Below are positions 52,753-62,011 of a stretch of 64,000 bases of DNA, in pieces. The stretch lies in NCBI RefSeq assembly GCF_018847375.1, contig NZ_CP072036.1, positions 744,001-808,000 on the forward strand, given 5' to 3'. A program made the position numbers and the translations under genes. The stretch comes from Akkermansia massiliensis (GTDB lineage: Bacteria > Verrucomicrobiota > Verrucomicrobiia > Verrucomicrobiales > Akkermansiaceae). Numbering within the stretch: position 1 is the first letter of the stretch; the number at the start of each line of letters is the position of its first letter. The notes under the pieces were generated by a model that ran no database searches, was not told the DNA's origin, and saw only the letters and a program-made list of their open reading frames with translations.

Positions 52753-53808
52753 ATGATCTCCAGGCTGAAATTAATGGACTTCCGCTGCTACGGAAGCTTC
52801 TCCTGGCAGATTCCGCAGCAGGGGGCCATCATCCTGGGAAACAACGCGCAGGGAAAAACCAGCCTGCTGGAAGCCGTCTGCTTCCTGCTGCGCCTGCAAT
52901 CCCCGCGCACCGCCCGGCCCGGCCCGCTGGCCGCTCACGGAAAGCAGGCCTTCGGCATCCGCGGAGAGCTGCCGGGGCAGGCCCGGCGCATCTTGTGGAC
53001 CCCGGACGCTCCGGACCTCCGCGTCAACGGAGAGCCGCGCAAGGACCAGCGCAGCTATCTGGCGGACAGCTACCCCGTGGTATGGATGGGGAATGACGAT
53101 CTTTCCCTGGTGCAGGCCGGAGCGGACGCCCGCAGAAAATACATGGACTTTCTGGGCAGCCAGTGGCACCCCGGCTACAGGCTGGCCCTGTTCAGCTACC
53201 GGAGGGCGCTGAAAACGCGCAACTACCTGCTCAAGCACAGGCACAGGGACAAGCTGCAGCTGGACGCCTACACGCGCCAGCTGGCCCTGCACGGCACGGA
53301 ACTGAAAAGCCTGCGCGCCAGCCTGCTGACGCTGCTGGCCCCCCACATCACCCTCGCCTACCGCAGCATCGGCGGACGGGAGGAACAGGTGGCCGTGGCC
53401 TACCGCGCCTCGGAGGAAGGGGACCTGTATGAACGGCTGTGCGCCGCCGTGGACCGGGACATCCGGTACGGGCAAACCCAGAACGGCCCCCACCGGGACG
53501 ACCTGGACATCACGCTGAACGGCAGGAGCGCCGCACAGTTCGCCTCTGAAGGGCAGCAGCGCACCATCGCCATCTCCATGAAGCTGGCCCAATCCTCCCT
53601 GCTCACGGAAGAAACGGGGCATACGCCCATCCACCTGATTGACGACGTCTTCGGGGAGCTGGACCCCACGCGCCGGGTGGCCTTTCTGCAATCGCTCCCG
53701 GCGGACGCGCAAAGCCTCATCACCACCACCCATCTGGACTGGCTGCACGATACCCCGTGCCCCCTGCCGTCCTTCCGGCTGGAGGATTCCACGCTCAAAC
53801 CGCTCTAA
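52753..53808 (+). CDS. recF: DNA replication and repair protein RecF
   Basis: 351 aa. The Walker A motif is GNNAQGKT at residues 29-36, the start MISRLKLMDFRCYGSF is typical, and the late segment GQQRTIAISMKLAQ (ABC signature-like) precedes LIDDVFGELDPTRR (Walker B). RecF is an SMC/ABC-type ATPase that helps load RecA at gaps. It sits in the cmk-plsC operon rather than beside dnaA-dnaN, a location without obvious functional reason. Confidence 0.93.
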   Translation: MISRLKLMDFRCYGSFSWQIPQQGAIILGNNAQGKTSLLEAVCFLLRLQSPRTARPGPLAAHGKQAFGIRGELPGQARRILWTPDAPDLRVNGEPRKDQRSYLADSYPVVWMGNDDLSLVQAGADARRKYMDFLGSQWHPGYRLALFSYRRALKTRNYLLKHRHRDKLQLDAYTRQLALHGTELKSLRASLLTLLAPHITLAYRSIGGREEQVAVAYRASEEGDLYERLCAAVDRDIRYGQTQNGPHRDDLDITLNGRSAAQFASEGQQRTIAISMKLAQSSLLTEETGHTPIHLIDDVFGELDPTRRVAFLQSLPADAQSLITTTHLDWLHDTPCPLPSFRLEDSTLKPL

Positions 53809-53865
53809 ACAAACTGAGGAGAATCACGATAAACAAGAATTCACCCCGGCGGCATTTCCGGCACG

Positions 53866-54369
53866 TTATTCCTTCACCCAAACGTTCAGAATCTCCACGA
53901 TGTACATCTTGTGGAAATCCCGCGCGGCGTACCACTCCGGTACAATGGTCTTGTCCAAAAAGGCTTCCGGATTGAGAGCCTCCGCATAAAGCTTGCGGCA
54001 TTCCAGCACCAGGCGCGCTTCCGTAAAACTCACGTTGCCGTTCTCCGTCGCATACGGCGTCAGTCCGGAGGCGGCCACCTTGTCCGTATCCCGTCCGCTC
54101 GTGGTGCCGCAAACAGTCAGCGCCTTGTGGTACTCATGGCTGAAGAAGGAAAGCGTGAACTCCTCCCCGGCCTCAATGAAGCCGAAGGTATGGCGCTGGG
54201 GACGGATAACCACGAATGCCACGGGCTTCTTCCACATGAAGCCCAGGCCGCCCCAGCTGGCCGTCATCATATTGAAATGCTCCGGCGTTCCAGCCGTCAC
54301 CAGCATCCAGTCGTGCCCGATCAACTGCATGGCGTTATCCCGAATCTCCTTTGGATCAATCTTTTTCAT
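53866..54369 (-). CDS. Flavin reductase family protein
   Basis: 167 aa from ATG 54369; the longer frame upstream enters the rnc promoter. Segments MLVTAGTPEHFNMMTASWGGLG and VAFVVIRPQRHTFGFIE match the FMN-binding split-barrel flavin reductase family, where a Thr-rich stretch contacts the flavin phosphate. The enzyme would reduce flavin with NAD(P)H or act as an uncharacterised flavoprotein. It is divergent from the RNase III gene. Confidence 0.86.
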   Translation of the reverse strand: MKKIDPKEIRDNAMQLIGHDWMLVTAGTPEHFNMMTASWGGLGFMWKKPVAFVVIRPQRHTFGFIEAGEEFTLSFFSHEYHKALTVCGTTSGRDTDKVAASGLTPYATENGNVSFTEARLVLECRKLYAEALNPEAFLDKTIVPEWYAARDFHKMYIVEILNVWVKE

Positions 54370-54531
54370 CGCGGTCTCTAACGTTCGTTCGCGTACCATC
54401 CTACACCTCTCCAGCCATATGTCAAAGCCGCGGAGCGGCTGGGATGACGCGGAAAAGGCGTGCCCCGCCCTGCCGGAAACACCCTTCCTTTGGAGTTGCA
54501 TTTCCGAATTGGCGGCCCTAGCATTTCCGGG

Positions 54532-55227
54532 ATGAACTATACCGCGCTGGAAGACAAGCTGGGTTACCGTTTCAAAAACCCGGACCTGCTCGTGCAGGCC
54601 CTCACCCACCCCAGCACGGACAGCAAGCCGGAAACGCGCCGGACATATGAACGGCTGGAATTTCTGGGCGACGCCATTTTACAGCTTGCCGTCACACAGT
54701 ACCTTTACCGCCACATGCCCCAGTCTCCGGAAGGGGAGCTGACCCAACTGCGCGCCCGCACCGTCAGCCGCGCCAATCTGGGCAAATACGGCTTCATCCT
54801 AGGGCTGGACAAATACATTGCCCTGGGAAAAGGGGAGGAACGGGCCGGAGGACGGGGAAAAAACTCCATCATCGCCAACACGTTTGAATCCGTCTTCGGG
54901 GCCATGTCGCTGGACTCCGACTATGAAACGGCCAAGGCCGTGGCCCTGCGCGTTCTTCATGAAGCGCTGGACTCCGCGGCCAGCCACCCCAAGGAAATCA
55001 ACCCCAAGGGGGAACTCCAGGCCATTCTTCAGGACATCCTGCCCGAAACTCCTTCCTATGAAACGGAAGAAAAAGGGCAGAGGGACGCCGAAAACCGTTT
55101 TCACTCCCGCGTTTTCTGGCATGGACACGCCATCGGTTCCGGCCATGGAGCCAGCAAGCGGAAGGCGGAAGTGGCCGCCGCCGCGGACGCCCTGGCCGCC
55201 AAAGCATGGCTCCGCATTACCGTGTAA
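54532..55227 (+). CDS. rnc: Ribonuclease III
   Basis: 231 aa from ATG 54532. The signature ERLEFLGDAIL (catalytic Glu and Asp) lies at residues 40-50 in the nuclease domain, and a second acidic patch, NTFESVFGAM, contains the other metal ligand. Residues 155-225 form the double-stranded RNA-binding domain (NPKGELQAILQD ... GSGHGASKRKAEVAAAADAL). RNase III cuts double-stranded RNA in rRNA precursors and antisense pairs. The length is standard. Confidence 0.95.
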   Translation: MNYTALEDKLGYRFKNPDLLVQALTHPSTDSKPETRRTYERLEFLGDAILQLAVTQYLYRHMPQSPEGELTQLRARTVSRANLGKYGFILGLDKYIALGKGEERAGGRGKNSIIANTFESVFGAMSLDSDYETAKAVALRVLHEALDSAASHPKEINPKGELQAILQDILPETPSYETEEKGQRDAENRFHSRVFWHGHAIGSGHGASKRKAEVAAAADALAAKAWLRITV

Positions 55228-55267
55228 CCTTCAATGAGACGGGTGGCTATTTTGTCACCCTTAAGCC

Positions 55268-55295
55268 TTGGACAGCCCTGTGGCTGGTTTGATAG
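55268..55295 (+). promoter_or_regulatory. Candidate promoter of the OprP-like porin
   Basis: TTGGAC (-35) and TGATAG (-10) with a 16-base spacer, about 75 bases before the ATG. A small hairpin (GGGTG/CACCC) precedes it and may end the rnc transcript. Weak matches, so tentative. Confidence 0.3.
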
Positions 55296-55370
55296 ACAGA
55301 AGCCGTCTCCGTGAGGAAGAACCTTCCCCGGAAGACCTTCTCACAGACACACACCAACCATAGAAAACAA

Positions 55371-56711
55371 ATGAAAACCTATACTCTCCCCGTCATCGGC
55401 ATCATGACTCTCGGAGCCGCCGCCTTTGCCGCCGCCACGCCTTCCACGGCATCCACCGGAGACGTTCTGCTGGCCCGCGACAGCTTTTCCACCTGCAAAT
55501 GGCTCGGCGAACGTTTCAAGTGGTTCAATGCGGAACGGGATCACAAGAATCCCTACATCCAGGAATTCAACGTTTCCCTGCGCATGCAGTACGGACTGGA
55601 CTGGATTGACCCGAACGGCGAAGGGCGCGTGATGGGTGAAAAGGAAGGCAACGGCCGCCGCTTCAACGACGAATGGCGCCGCTTCCGCGCCGGCTTCAAC
55701 ATGAAGTTCCTGAAAAACTTCAAGCTCAACAACGTCTGGAACATCGGCGGCATGGACGGTCTGGAAAGCTACAACGCGAAAACCAATACCTGGGACACCT
55801 CCGACCTGACCTACTCCCTGTATGAACTGAATCTGGAATACAAGAGGGGCCCCGTCACCTACGCCATCGGCAAAATGAAGCCGCGCATCACCGGGGAATA
55901 CCGCACATCCTCCTCCGCCATCCTGACCATTGAACGCTCCATGCTGGTCAACCAACTCCGCTCGGAAACCAACTACGGGTTCCAGGTGAACAATTCCGAC
56001 AAGAATGACAAGCTCGGCTGGGCCGCGGGCATCTGGATGAACGGCAACGGAGGAACCGGAACCGGCACGTTCAACAACCGCATTGAACCCGCCTTCAACT
56101 CCCGGGACAACTGCTTCGTCACCGGCACGCTCAGCTATGATACGTCCAACGACGTTTTCCTGAAAAAAAGCCGCCTGTGGCTGGATTACGCCCATAACTT
56201 CACCAACTGGGGCGACGACGCACAAAACAAGGCGTATGAAAAGCTCACCGGCTACGGCTTCAAATCCAAATACCAGGGCACCGGCGCCAAGGACGTGGTG
56301 GCGCTGACCTGGGAAGGCTCCCAGGGGGATTTCTCCCTGATGACGGAAGTGATGGCCGGCTTCAACGTCATTGGCATGAAGGCAGGGGCTGAAAACGTCT
56401 TCGGCGTGACCATCATGCCGTCCTACAAATTCACCCCCAACTGGGAAGGCGTGGTCCGCTACCAGATGGCGGCGGGCAGCAACGCCGTGAAATGGGAAAA
56501 GCGCTATACGCAGAACTCTACCTATTCCGGCACTTCCGACTGCATGCAGGCCCTGTACCTGGGCGTCAACTACTACATTTTCGAATGCAACCCGAACATG
56601 GCCAAGATCATGGCGGGCGTTGAATACGCCCATTCCAACGGCACGGACGCCAGCAAGCAGAAAGGCTTCACCGGCTGGAGCTACAACATTGCCTTCCGCA
56701 CCAATTTCTAA
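55371..56711 (+). CDS. OprP/OprO-like outer-membrane porin
   Basis: 446 aa from ATG 55371. The signal peptide (MKTYTLPVIGIMTLGAAAFAA) is followed by alternating beta strands and ends in Phe (SYNIAFRTNF), as porins do. Segments such as EWRRFRAGFNMKFLKNFKLNN and YAIGKMKPRITGEYRTSSS fit the phosphate-selective porin family, in which Arg/Lys line the channel. The substrate is inferred to be small anions only by family. Confidence 0.78.
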   Translation: MKTYTLPVIGIMTLGAAAFAAATPSTASTGDVLLARDSFSTCKWLGERFKWFNAERDHKNPYIQEFNVSLRMQYGLDWIDPNGEGRVMGEKEGNGRRFNDEWRRFRAGFNMKFLKNFKLNNVWNIGGMDGLESYNAKTNTWDTSDLTYSLYELNLEYKRGPVTYAIGKMKPRITGEYRTSSSAILTIERSMLVNQLRSETNYGFQVNNSDKNDKLGWAAGIWMNGNGGTGTGTFNNRIEPAFNSRDNCFVTGTLSYDTSNDVFLKKSRLWLDYAHNFTNWGDDAQNKAYEKLTGYGFKSKYQGTGAKDVVALTWEGSQGDFSLMTEVMAGFNVIGMKAGAENVFGVTIMPSYKFTPNWEGVVRYQMAAGSNAVKWEKRYTQNSTYSGTSDCMQALYLGVNYYIFECNPNMAKIMAGVEYAHSNGTDASKQKGFTGWSYNIAFRTNF

Positions 56712-56802
56712 GAAGTTGAGACGCTAAACCACACATTGGGTTCATGGACAGGATGGGAGGCATGGAGTAAAATCCGGCCCATCCTGCCCATTTCTTTTAA
56801 AA

Positions 56803-57105
56803 TCACAACCGTGTGTCCGGGAACGTTTCCGATTTCAATGTAATCAGCTTGGGCTGCGCCGTGTATTCGCGGCCTTTTTTCACCAGGCCGCCGGCGCTCA
56901 CGAGGCCCTGGAGCTTTTCATAAATCCGCAGCCGCAGGATTTCCTCACCGCCCAGGGACATGTGCTTTTGCTTCATCACGATAACGGTACGCTGGAAGAT
57001 GTCATTGAATTCCAGCATGCCCGCCTCATGAAGAATGATAATAAGCTCATCAGTCACCAAATCCGGTGTCTTGCGCGAGGAACGTGATCTCCTATCCTCC
57101 AGCAT
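56803..57105 (-). CDS. Small winged-helix-like protein of unknown function
   Basis: 100 aa. The sequence (EFNDIFQRTVIVMKQKHMSLG, then RLRIYEKLQGLVSAGGLVKKGREYT) has the rhythm of a winged-helix domain, with a basic N-terminus (MLEDRRSRSSRKT). No close family is recognised. It is convergent with the porin gene and divergent from the EEP-domain gene, whose promoter lies in the 280-base gap at 57106-57385. Confidence 0.6.
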   Translation of the reverse strand: MLEDRRSRSSRKTPDLVTDELIIILHEAGMLEFNDIFQRTVIVMKQKHMSLGGEEILRLRIYEKLQGLVSAGGLVKKGREYTAQPKLITLKSETFPDTRL

Positions 57106-57385
57106 GATGATAGAATACTATCATGACACACTTCCAGGCGTCAAGTTGATAAGACCTGCGTCATTTTCCGGCAGTATGGGGCGGAAAGGGTATAAAAGGC
57201 GGGTGTCCGGAAACCGGATGAGGAAATTTCCCGGAGCGGGAGATGTGTTGTTGATTCGCCCATCCACGGGATTTACTCACCCGGAGGAAGGAAAGAGGCT
57301 CTGCAAGAAACGGGGGAAAGGCATGCGTATTATCTGTAATCCGGGCCGTTCGGAACAACAGGCCCTAAATTCCATTTTTGCAGGT

Positions 57386-58138
57386 ATGAATCCGGTCATT
57401 TTCAGTCCATGCGCAGCCGCGGCGGTTCTTCTGGCTCCTTTTTCCCTGTGGGGCGGGGAAGCCACGTTCATGAGTTACAACGTAAAGAACGGTACCGGCA
57501 TGGACGGCAAGCGGGATTATGACCGTACGGCGCGGGTGATTGCGGAGGCAAAACCGGATGTCGCGGCCCTTCAGGAACTGGACAGCAAGACAAAAAGGAG
57601 CGGCGGCAGGGACACTTTGCAGGAATTGGCCGTAAGGACAAAGTTGACGGGGACGTACGCCAAGGCCATTGATTATTCGGGCGGTTCCTATGGAGTCGGC
57701 CTTTTATCCAGGGAGAAGCCTTTGAGCGTGAAGCGAATTCCTTTGCCCGGCCGGGAGGAGGCGCGCGTGCTGCTGATGGCCGAGTTCAAGGATTACTGTT
57801 TTTGCGTCACGCATTTGTCCCTGACGCGGGAGGATAGCAACGCTTCCATCGACATGATTGCCGCTCTGGCCGCGGAGTGCAGGAAGCCCTTTTTCATTGC
57901 GGGAGATTTTAATTTGACGCCAGGCTCGGAACCGATAGCCCGGATGAAGAAGCATTTCATTCCGCTGAGCGATTTTTCCCAAAAAACGTTCCCTGCCGAT
58001 CAACCGGCGGAATGCATTGATTACATCTGGATGTACAGGGGGAGAAAGGCGGAGGCGTTCAAGGTGGCGGAACGCAGGGTGATTGAAGAGCCTGCCGCTT
58101 CCGACCACCGCCCGGTCAAGGTGACGGTGCGTTATTAA
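57386..58138 (+). CDS. Secreted endonuclease/exonuclease/phosphatase (EEP) family protein
   Basis: 250 aa from ATG 57386, which gives a signal peptide (MNPVIFSPCAAAAVLLAPFSLWG). Motifs of the EEP fold are visible: SYNVKNGTG, LQELDSKT (catalytic Glu), AGDFNLTPGSEP and the final SDHRPVKV with the catalytic Asp-His. Family members cut phosphodiester or phosphomonoester bonds in nucleic acids, sphingomyelin or inositol phosphates. Export suggests nutrient or DNA degradation outside the cytoplasm. Coding upstream of 57386 is open but not convincing. Confidence 0.85.
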   Translation: MNPVIFSPCAAAAVLLAPFSLWGGEATFMSYNVKNGTGMDGKRDYDRTARVIAEAKPDVAALQELDSKTKRSGGRDTLQELAVRTKLTGTYAKAIDYSGGSYGVGLLSREKPLSVKRIPLPGREEARVLLMAEFKDYCFCVTHLSLTREDSNASIDMIAALAAECRKPFFIAGDFNLTPGSEPIARMKKHFIPLSDFSQKTFPADQPAECIDYIWMYRGRKAEAFKVAERRVIEEPAASDHRPVKVTVRY

Positions 58139-58151
58139 TGCCTTTGGCTCA

Positions 58152-58853
58152 TTAATTGACGGCCCGCGGCGCATTTACGCCGCCCACCAGCAGCACGATT
58201 TCCCCCTTGGGGGCACGTTCCGCAAATTCCGCCGCCAGCCGGGAAGCCGGGCCGCGGTGGTAGGTTTCAAAGGTTTTGGTCAGTTCCCTGGCTACGCAGA
58301 CGGGAACGTCCGGGTCCAGCGCCGCCAGCGCCTGCACGGTTTTGACGATGCGGTGGGGTGATTCATAAAAGATACTGGTATGGGAAGCTTCCACCGCCGC
58401 CTGGAGCATGGAGCCCTTCCTGCCGGATTTGACGGGCAGAAAGCCGCCGAAGAAGAAGGCGTCCGTAGGCAGTCCGGACCCCACCAGGGCCGTCACCACG
58501 GCAGACGGTCCGGGAAGCACGGTGAAGCTTACTTCCTTTTCCTTGAGCGTCTGAATGAGGCGGTAGCCCGGATCGCTCACGCCCGGCATGCCCGCATCAC
58601 TGATCACGGCAAAGCTTTCCCCGCCGGCGGCACGGGCGGCAATTTCCCCGGCGCGGGATTGCTCGTTGTGGTCGTGCATGCTCATCAGGGGCTTGCGGAT
58701 TTCATAGTGGGAGAGCAGAAGTCCGGAATGGCGGGTGTCTTCACACGCAATGACGTCCACCTTGCGCAGCACGTCCAGCGCCCGCAGGGTGACGTCCGCC
58801 CGGTTGCCGATCGGCACCGGAACGAAGTAAACGCTGTATTCCACTTCCGCCAT
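58152..58853 (-). CDS. rsmI: 16S rRNA (cytidine1402-2'-O)-methyltransferase
   Basis: 233 aa from ATG 58853 (a GTG two codons upstream is possible). The N-terminal VYFVPVPIGNRADVTLRALD and ACEDTRHSGLLLSHY, and the core SDAGMPGVSDPGYRLI, identify the tetrapyrrole-methylase-type RsmI. It uses SAM to methylate C1402 of 16S rRNA. It is the last gene of the minus-strand set (hisI, bamD-like, lptE, rsmI), with 29 bases between it and lptE. Confidence 0.94.
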   Translation of the reverse strand: MAEVEYSVYFVPVPIGNRADVTLRALDVLRKVDVIACEDTRHSGLLLSHYEIRKPLMSMHDHNEQSRAGEIAARAAGGESFAVISDAGMPGVSDPGYRLIQTLKEKEVSFTVLPGPSAVVTALVGSGLPTDAFFFGGFLPVKSGRKGSMLQAAVEASHTSIFYESPHRIVKTVQALAALDPDVPVCVARELTKTFETYHRGPASRLAAEFAERAPKGEIVLLVGGVNAPRAVN

Positions 58854-58882
58854 AAGCACAAATTTTCCGGAGCCGGACAGGT

Positions 58883-59398
58883 CTAGCCGTTGGTGAGGGT
58901 TTCCGCAATGGAGGTGGCTACCAGCCGCGCCGCATAGGAGAGGGCGTTGGTCCGGGCCGTCTGGATGTTGCCCAGGTCAAAGAATTGGCCCACTTCCTCC
59001 GCAGAGCTGGCATACAGGACTTTCTGCGTTCTGGCGTCCACCACCCGGTACTTGACGGCCAGGCGCAGGCCCAGCTCCGTACTTTTGTAGGTGTCTTCCC
59101 GGCTGGAACGCAACTGGTCGAAGGTGATGGAGTACACTTCTCCTTCCACCCGGATATCCGCATCCGCACCGGTGCTGAGCCGGTAGGTGCCGTCCCGCTG
59201 CAGTTCATCCGCCAGCGCGCCGGTCACCAGCGTGGCGGCGCGGGGTTCCAGGGAGTTGTTGGCAAAGAGGCAGACCTTGACAGTCTGCGCAAATTCCAGC
59301 TTGGGCGGCTTGGTGCCGCCGAGCTGGTAGCCGCAGGAACCGGCCAGCAGGCACAGAACGGGCAGAAGAAGTTTGAAGACGTTCCGGATACGGTTCAT
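58883..59398 (-). CDS. lptE: LPS-assembly lipoprotein LptE-like
   Basis: 171 aa. The signal peptide ends in a lipobox (LAGSC, C22), then GYQLGG, the sequence typical of LptE. The mature region (VKVCLFANNSLEPRAATLVTGALADEL) is the LptE fold with two strands and helices. LptE plugs the LptD barrel and helps place LPS on the outer leaflet; together with LpxK at 17.4 kb this indicates LPS export. No lptD gene is nearby. Confidence 0.85.
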   Translation of the reverse strand: MNRIRNVFKLLLPVLCLLAGSCGYQLGGTKPPKLEFAQTVKVCLFANNSLEPRAATLVTGALADELQRDGTYRLSTGADADIRVEGEVYSITFDQLRSSREDTYKSTELGLRLAVKYRVVDARTQKVLYASSAEEVGQFFDLGNIQTARTNALSYAARLVATSIAETLTNG

Positions 59399-59416
59399 GC
59401 GGACGTAGAGTTCCTG

Positions 59417-60367
59417 TTATCTGCTGGTGACGCCCAGTTTTTTCAGGCGTGCCTTCGCCTTGGCGGCGGCGGCGGGATTGACGCTGCCCTTGGAGGCCAC
59501 TTCCTGGTAGCAGAAGATGGCCGCATCGGTGTCTTTCATCTTGGTCAGGTAGTATTCCGCCACTTCCAGCTGCTGGGCCACCAGCTCACGCTTCATGGCG
59601 GCCAGGTCGGAGCGGGCGGCTCCGGCGCGGGCGCTGTTGGGGTAGCGCTGGAGGTAGTCTTCATACGCTTCCTGGGCGCGGGCCACATTGACGTGGTTGC
59701 GGTCGCCGTCCGCGGCGGCCTGGCGGTACAGGGTGGCTATCTGGAGCTGGGCCGTGGGGGCCAGCGGAGAGTGCGGGTGGTTGTCCACCAGGTTCTGGTA
59801 TGCTTCAATGGCCTCCTTCATCCGGCCGCGGGCGGCCAGGTAGCTGCCCAGCACGTTCATGGCCTGCGGGGCGGTGGGTGCGTACGGGGCGTTGTCGCGC
59901 ACGTGGTTCAGCCATTCCGTAACGTTCTTGGGGTCCATCCTGACGTCAAACATCCATAGCACGCGGTTGGTCAGCGCGCCGCTCGCCGCGCCGAAGGCCA
60001 TTTCCTTCTGCCGTTCCATGGCCTGCTTGTACAGCGGACTGTCCGGGTGGCGGTCAATGAGCTTCTGGTACTGGTCAAAGGCATCCGCAGGTTCCTTGCG
60101 GGCTTCATAGAGTTCCGCCATTCTGAACCGGGCCTGCGGCGCTTCCTTGGAAAGGGGGTGCTTTTCCACCACGCGCTTGTATTTCTTGATGGCGCCGGAC
60201 AGGTCGTTTTTCGCTTCCTTCGCCCTGGCTTCCTGCATCAGGGCGATGGCCTGCTGGTCCACCATGCGGACGGTTCCGGGGGGCGGAGGCGCTTCCGAAG
60301 AGCACTGGCACAGCACCAGCGTTCCGGAGACGGCGGCCATCATGACAAGCAGCTTTTTCACATTCAT
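59417..60367 (-). CDS. BamD-like tetratricopeptide lipoprotein
   Basis: 316 aa. A lipobox-type signal (LVLCQC) precedes several TPR motifs: ALMQEARAKEAKNDLSGAIKKY, QYQKLIDRHPDSPLYKQA and later AYEDYLQRYPNSARAGAARS. Such proteins include BamD, which coordinates outer-membrane protein folding. The length (BamD is about 245 aa) and extra C-terminal repeats leave another TPR lipoprotein possible. Its place beside lptE suggests an outer-membrane assembly role. Confidence 0.75.
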   Translation of the reverse strand: MNVKKLLVMMAAVSGTLVLCQCSSEAPPPPGTVRMVDQQAIALMQEARAKEAKNDLSGAIKKYKRVVEKHPLSKEAPQARFRMAELYEARKEPADAFDQYQKLIDRHPDSPLYKQAMERQKEMAFGAASGALTNRVLWMFDVRMDPKNVTEWLNHVRDNAPYAPTAPQAMNVLGSYLAARGRMKEAIEAYQNLVDNHPHSPLAPTAQLQIATLYRQAAADGDRNHVNVARAQEAYEDYLQRYPNSARAGAARSDLAAMKRELVAQQLEVAEYYLTKMKDTDAAIFCYQEVASKGSVNPAAAAKAKARLKKLGVTSR

Positions 60368-60431
60368 GACTTTACAGCAGAAAAAGAGGGCGCGTCAACC
60401 CGGTGAACGCAGATTGACGCGCAAAAAAGAG

Positions 60432-60923
60432 TTAATGGCCCTTGCCGTACACGGCCTCGGCGTCAAAAACAACGCCTCCGTCGGCTTCGCGCAGCGTGAC
60501 GGGTTGCCCCTGCGGCTGCGCCTTCAGTTCCTCGCCGAAGGGCACGGAACGGTAGAAGCAGGAGTGGTGCCCGGTATGGCAGGCTCCGGCGCCGCACTGG
60601 TCCACCAGCACGATCAGGGCATCCTGGTCACAGTCAATCAGGATTTGCTTCACCTTCTGCACGTGGCCGCTGGTCGCGCCCTTGTGCCAGATTTCCTGGC
60701 GGCTGCGGGAGTAGTAAACGGCTTCCCCCAGCTCCATGGTCATGCGCAGGGATTCCGCGTTCATGTAGGCCAGCATCAGCGGTTCATGGGTAACGTGGTC
60801 CATGGCGAGGGCCGGAATCAGGCCGTTCTGGTCAAATTTGGGGGCGAATTCCACGCCTTTTTCCACATTCACCTTGCCGCGGTCGGCAAAGACAATCCGG
60901 GATGAGATGTCGTTTTGTTCCAT
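60432..60923 (-). CDS. hisI: Phosphoribosyl-AMP cyclohydrolase
   Basis: 163 aa from ATG 60923; the larger frame upstream is a shadow of holB on the other strand. [37 protein letters not shown] and [29 protein letters not shown] contain the metal-binding Cys and His of the HisI family. It opens the adenine ring of phosphoribosyl-AMP, the third step of histidine synthesis. No fused HisE domain is present. It precedes the bamD-like gene by 64 bases. Confidence 0.93.
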   Translation of the reverse strand: MEQNDISSRIVFADRGKVNVEKGVEFAPKFDQNGLIPALAMDHVTHEPLMLAYMNAESLRMTMELGEAVYYSRSRQEIWHKGATSGHVQKVKQILIDCDQDALIVLVDQCGAGACHTGHHSCFYRSVPFGEELKAQPQGQPVTLREADGGVVFDAEAVYGKGH

Positions 60924-61010
60924 AACCGGCCCCCTTAGTACATGAAATATCCGACATATACCAATCTTTTCTGTTGCCCTGACGCAACGAAATGTTTTCA
61001 TAGGGAGCGT

Positions 61011-61979
61011 ATGGCATTCACGGCATCCCAAGCGTTCGACCTGCTCCGCACCGCCTTCTCCCGCAACCGGCTTCCCCATGCCCTGCTCATTGTGGGAGAC
61101 GAGCACCAGGGAGCCTCCCGCCTGATCCTTCAATTGCTGGAGCTGATGAACGGCATCCGGGCGGACCACCTGGACGGCGTGCGGGACGAGTATTGCCGCC
61201 TGGTGCGCCCCAAGTCCAAGTCGCGCCGCATCCTGCGGGATGACATCCGCGCGGTGGAACCTTTCCTCCAGCAGCGCGCGGCGGAGGGAAAATGGAAGAT
61301 AGCCGTGTTCATGGATGCGGAGCGCATGAATGACGAGGCCGCCAACGCCTTCCTGAAAACCCTGGAGGAGCCGCCCAGCCAGTGCCTGCTCATTCTGTCC
61401 ACCTCCCAGCCGGACCAGCTTCTCCAGACCATTATTTCCCGATGCGTGCGCGTCAACCTGCTGCAATCCGCGGAGTTCAGGCTCACCCCCATCCAGGAGG
61501 CCCTGCTGCCCCACTGGCTGGAGACCTGCCGCAATCTGGACAATGACCTGGCCGCGCTGGCCTTCCGCAGCAAGTTCGTGGACGTCATGACGGAGGCCAA
61601 GGCCGCCATCACCAAAAACCTGAACCAGGCCCTGAAGGATGAAGCGAAGGAAGCCGCCCAGGGCACGGATACCTCCGACTGGGAGTCCCGCAACAAGGAC
61701 GCGAACACCGCCCAGATAGAGACGGAGTACCTGGAACAGCGCAACCAGGCCCTGGAATTGCTCATCAGCTGGTTCGGCCAGGCGGCCCTGATCGCCTCCG
61801 GCGCTCCGGAGGTCACGCCGATTCATCCGGAAGTGCGCACGCTGGCCGCACAGATGCCCGTGAACGAATTGCTGAAGCGCATGGAAGCCCTCAACAGGCT
61901 CCGCGACGATTTGAATTTCAACATTCATGAAGCCCTGGCGCTGGACGTCCACCTGCTGGCCGCCGTCGGGTCTTCCTGA
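61011..61979 (+). CDS. holB: DNA polymerase III delta' subunit (HolB-like)
   Basis: 322 aa from ATG 61011, preceded by AGGGAG. The AAA+ clamp-loader fold is visible: [41 protein letters not shown] and [13 protein letters not shown]. The nucleotide-binding loop is degenerate (GDEHQGAS instead of GxxxxGKT), as expected for delta', which does not hydrolyse ATP. The C-terminal part is shorter and more charged than in E. coli. It is divergent from hisI. Confidence 0.88.
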   Translation: MAFTASQAFDLLRTAFSRNRLPHALLIVGDEHQGASRLILQLLELMNGIRADHLDGVRDEYCRLVRPKSKSRRILRDDIRAVEPFLQQRAAEGKWKIAVFMDAERMNDEAANAFLKTLEEPPSQCLLILSTSQPDQLLQTIISRCVRVNLLQSAEFRLTPIQEALLPHWLETCRNLDNDLAALAFRSKFVDVMTEAKAAITKNLNQALKDEAKEAAQGTDTSDWESRNKDANTAQIETEYLEQRNQALELLISWFGQAALIASGAPEVTPIHPEVRTLAAQMPVNELLKRMEALNRLRDDLNFNIHEALALDVHLLAAVGSS

Positions 61980-62011
61980 ATGAAGGCTCCCCCATCCCCC
62001 CCTACCCCACT

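Noticed and set aside
60924-61952. Upstream extension of the hisI frame on the minus strand (to 506 aa)
   Set aside because: It lies opposite holB and has no HisI-like content; HisI begins at 60923 with the usual length.
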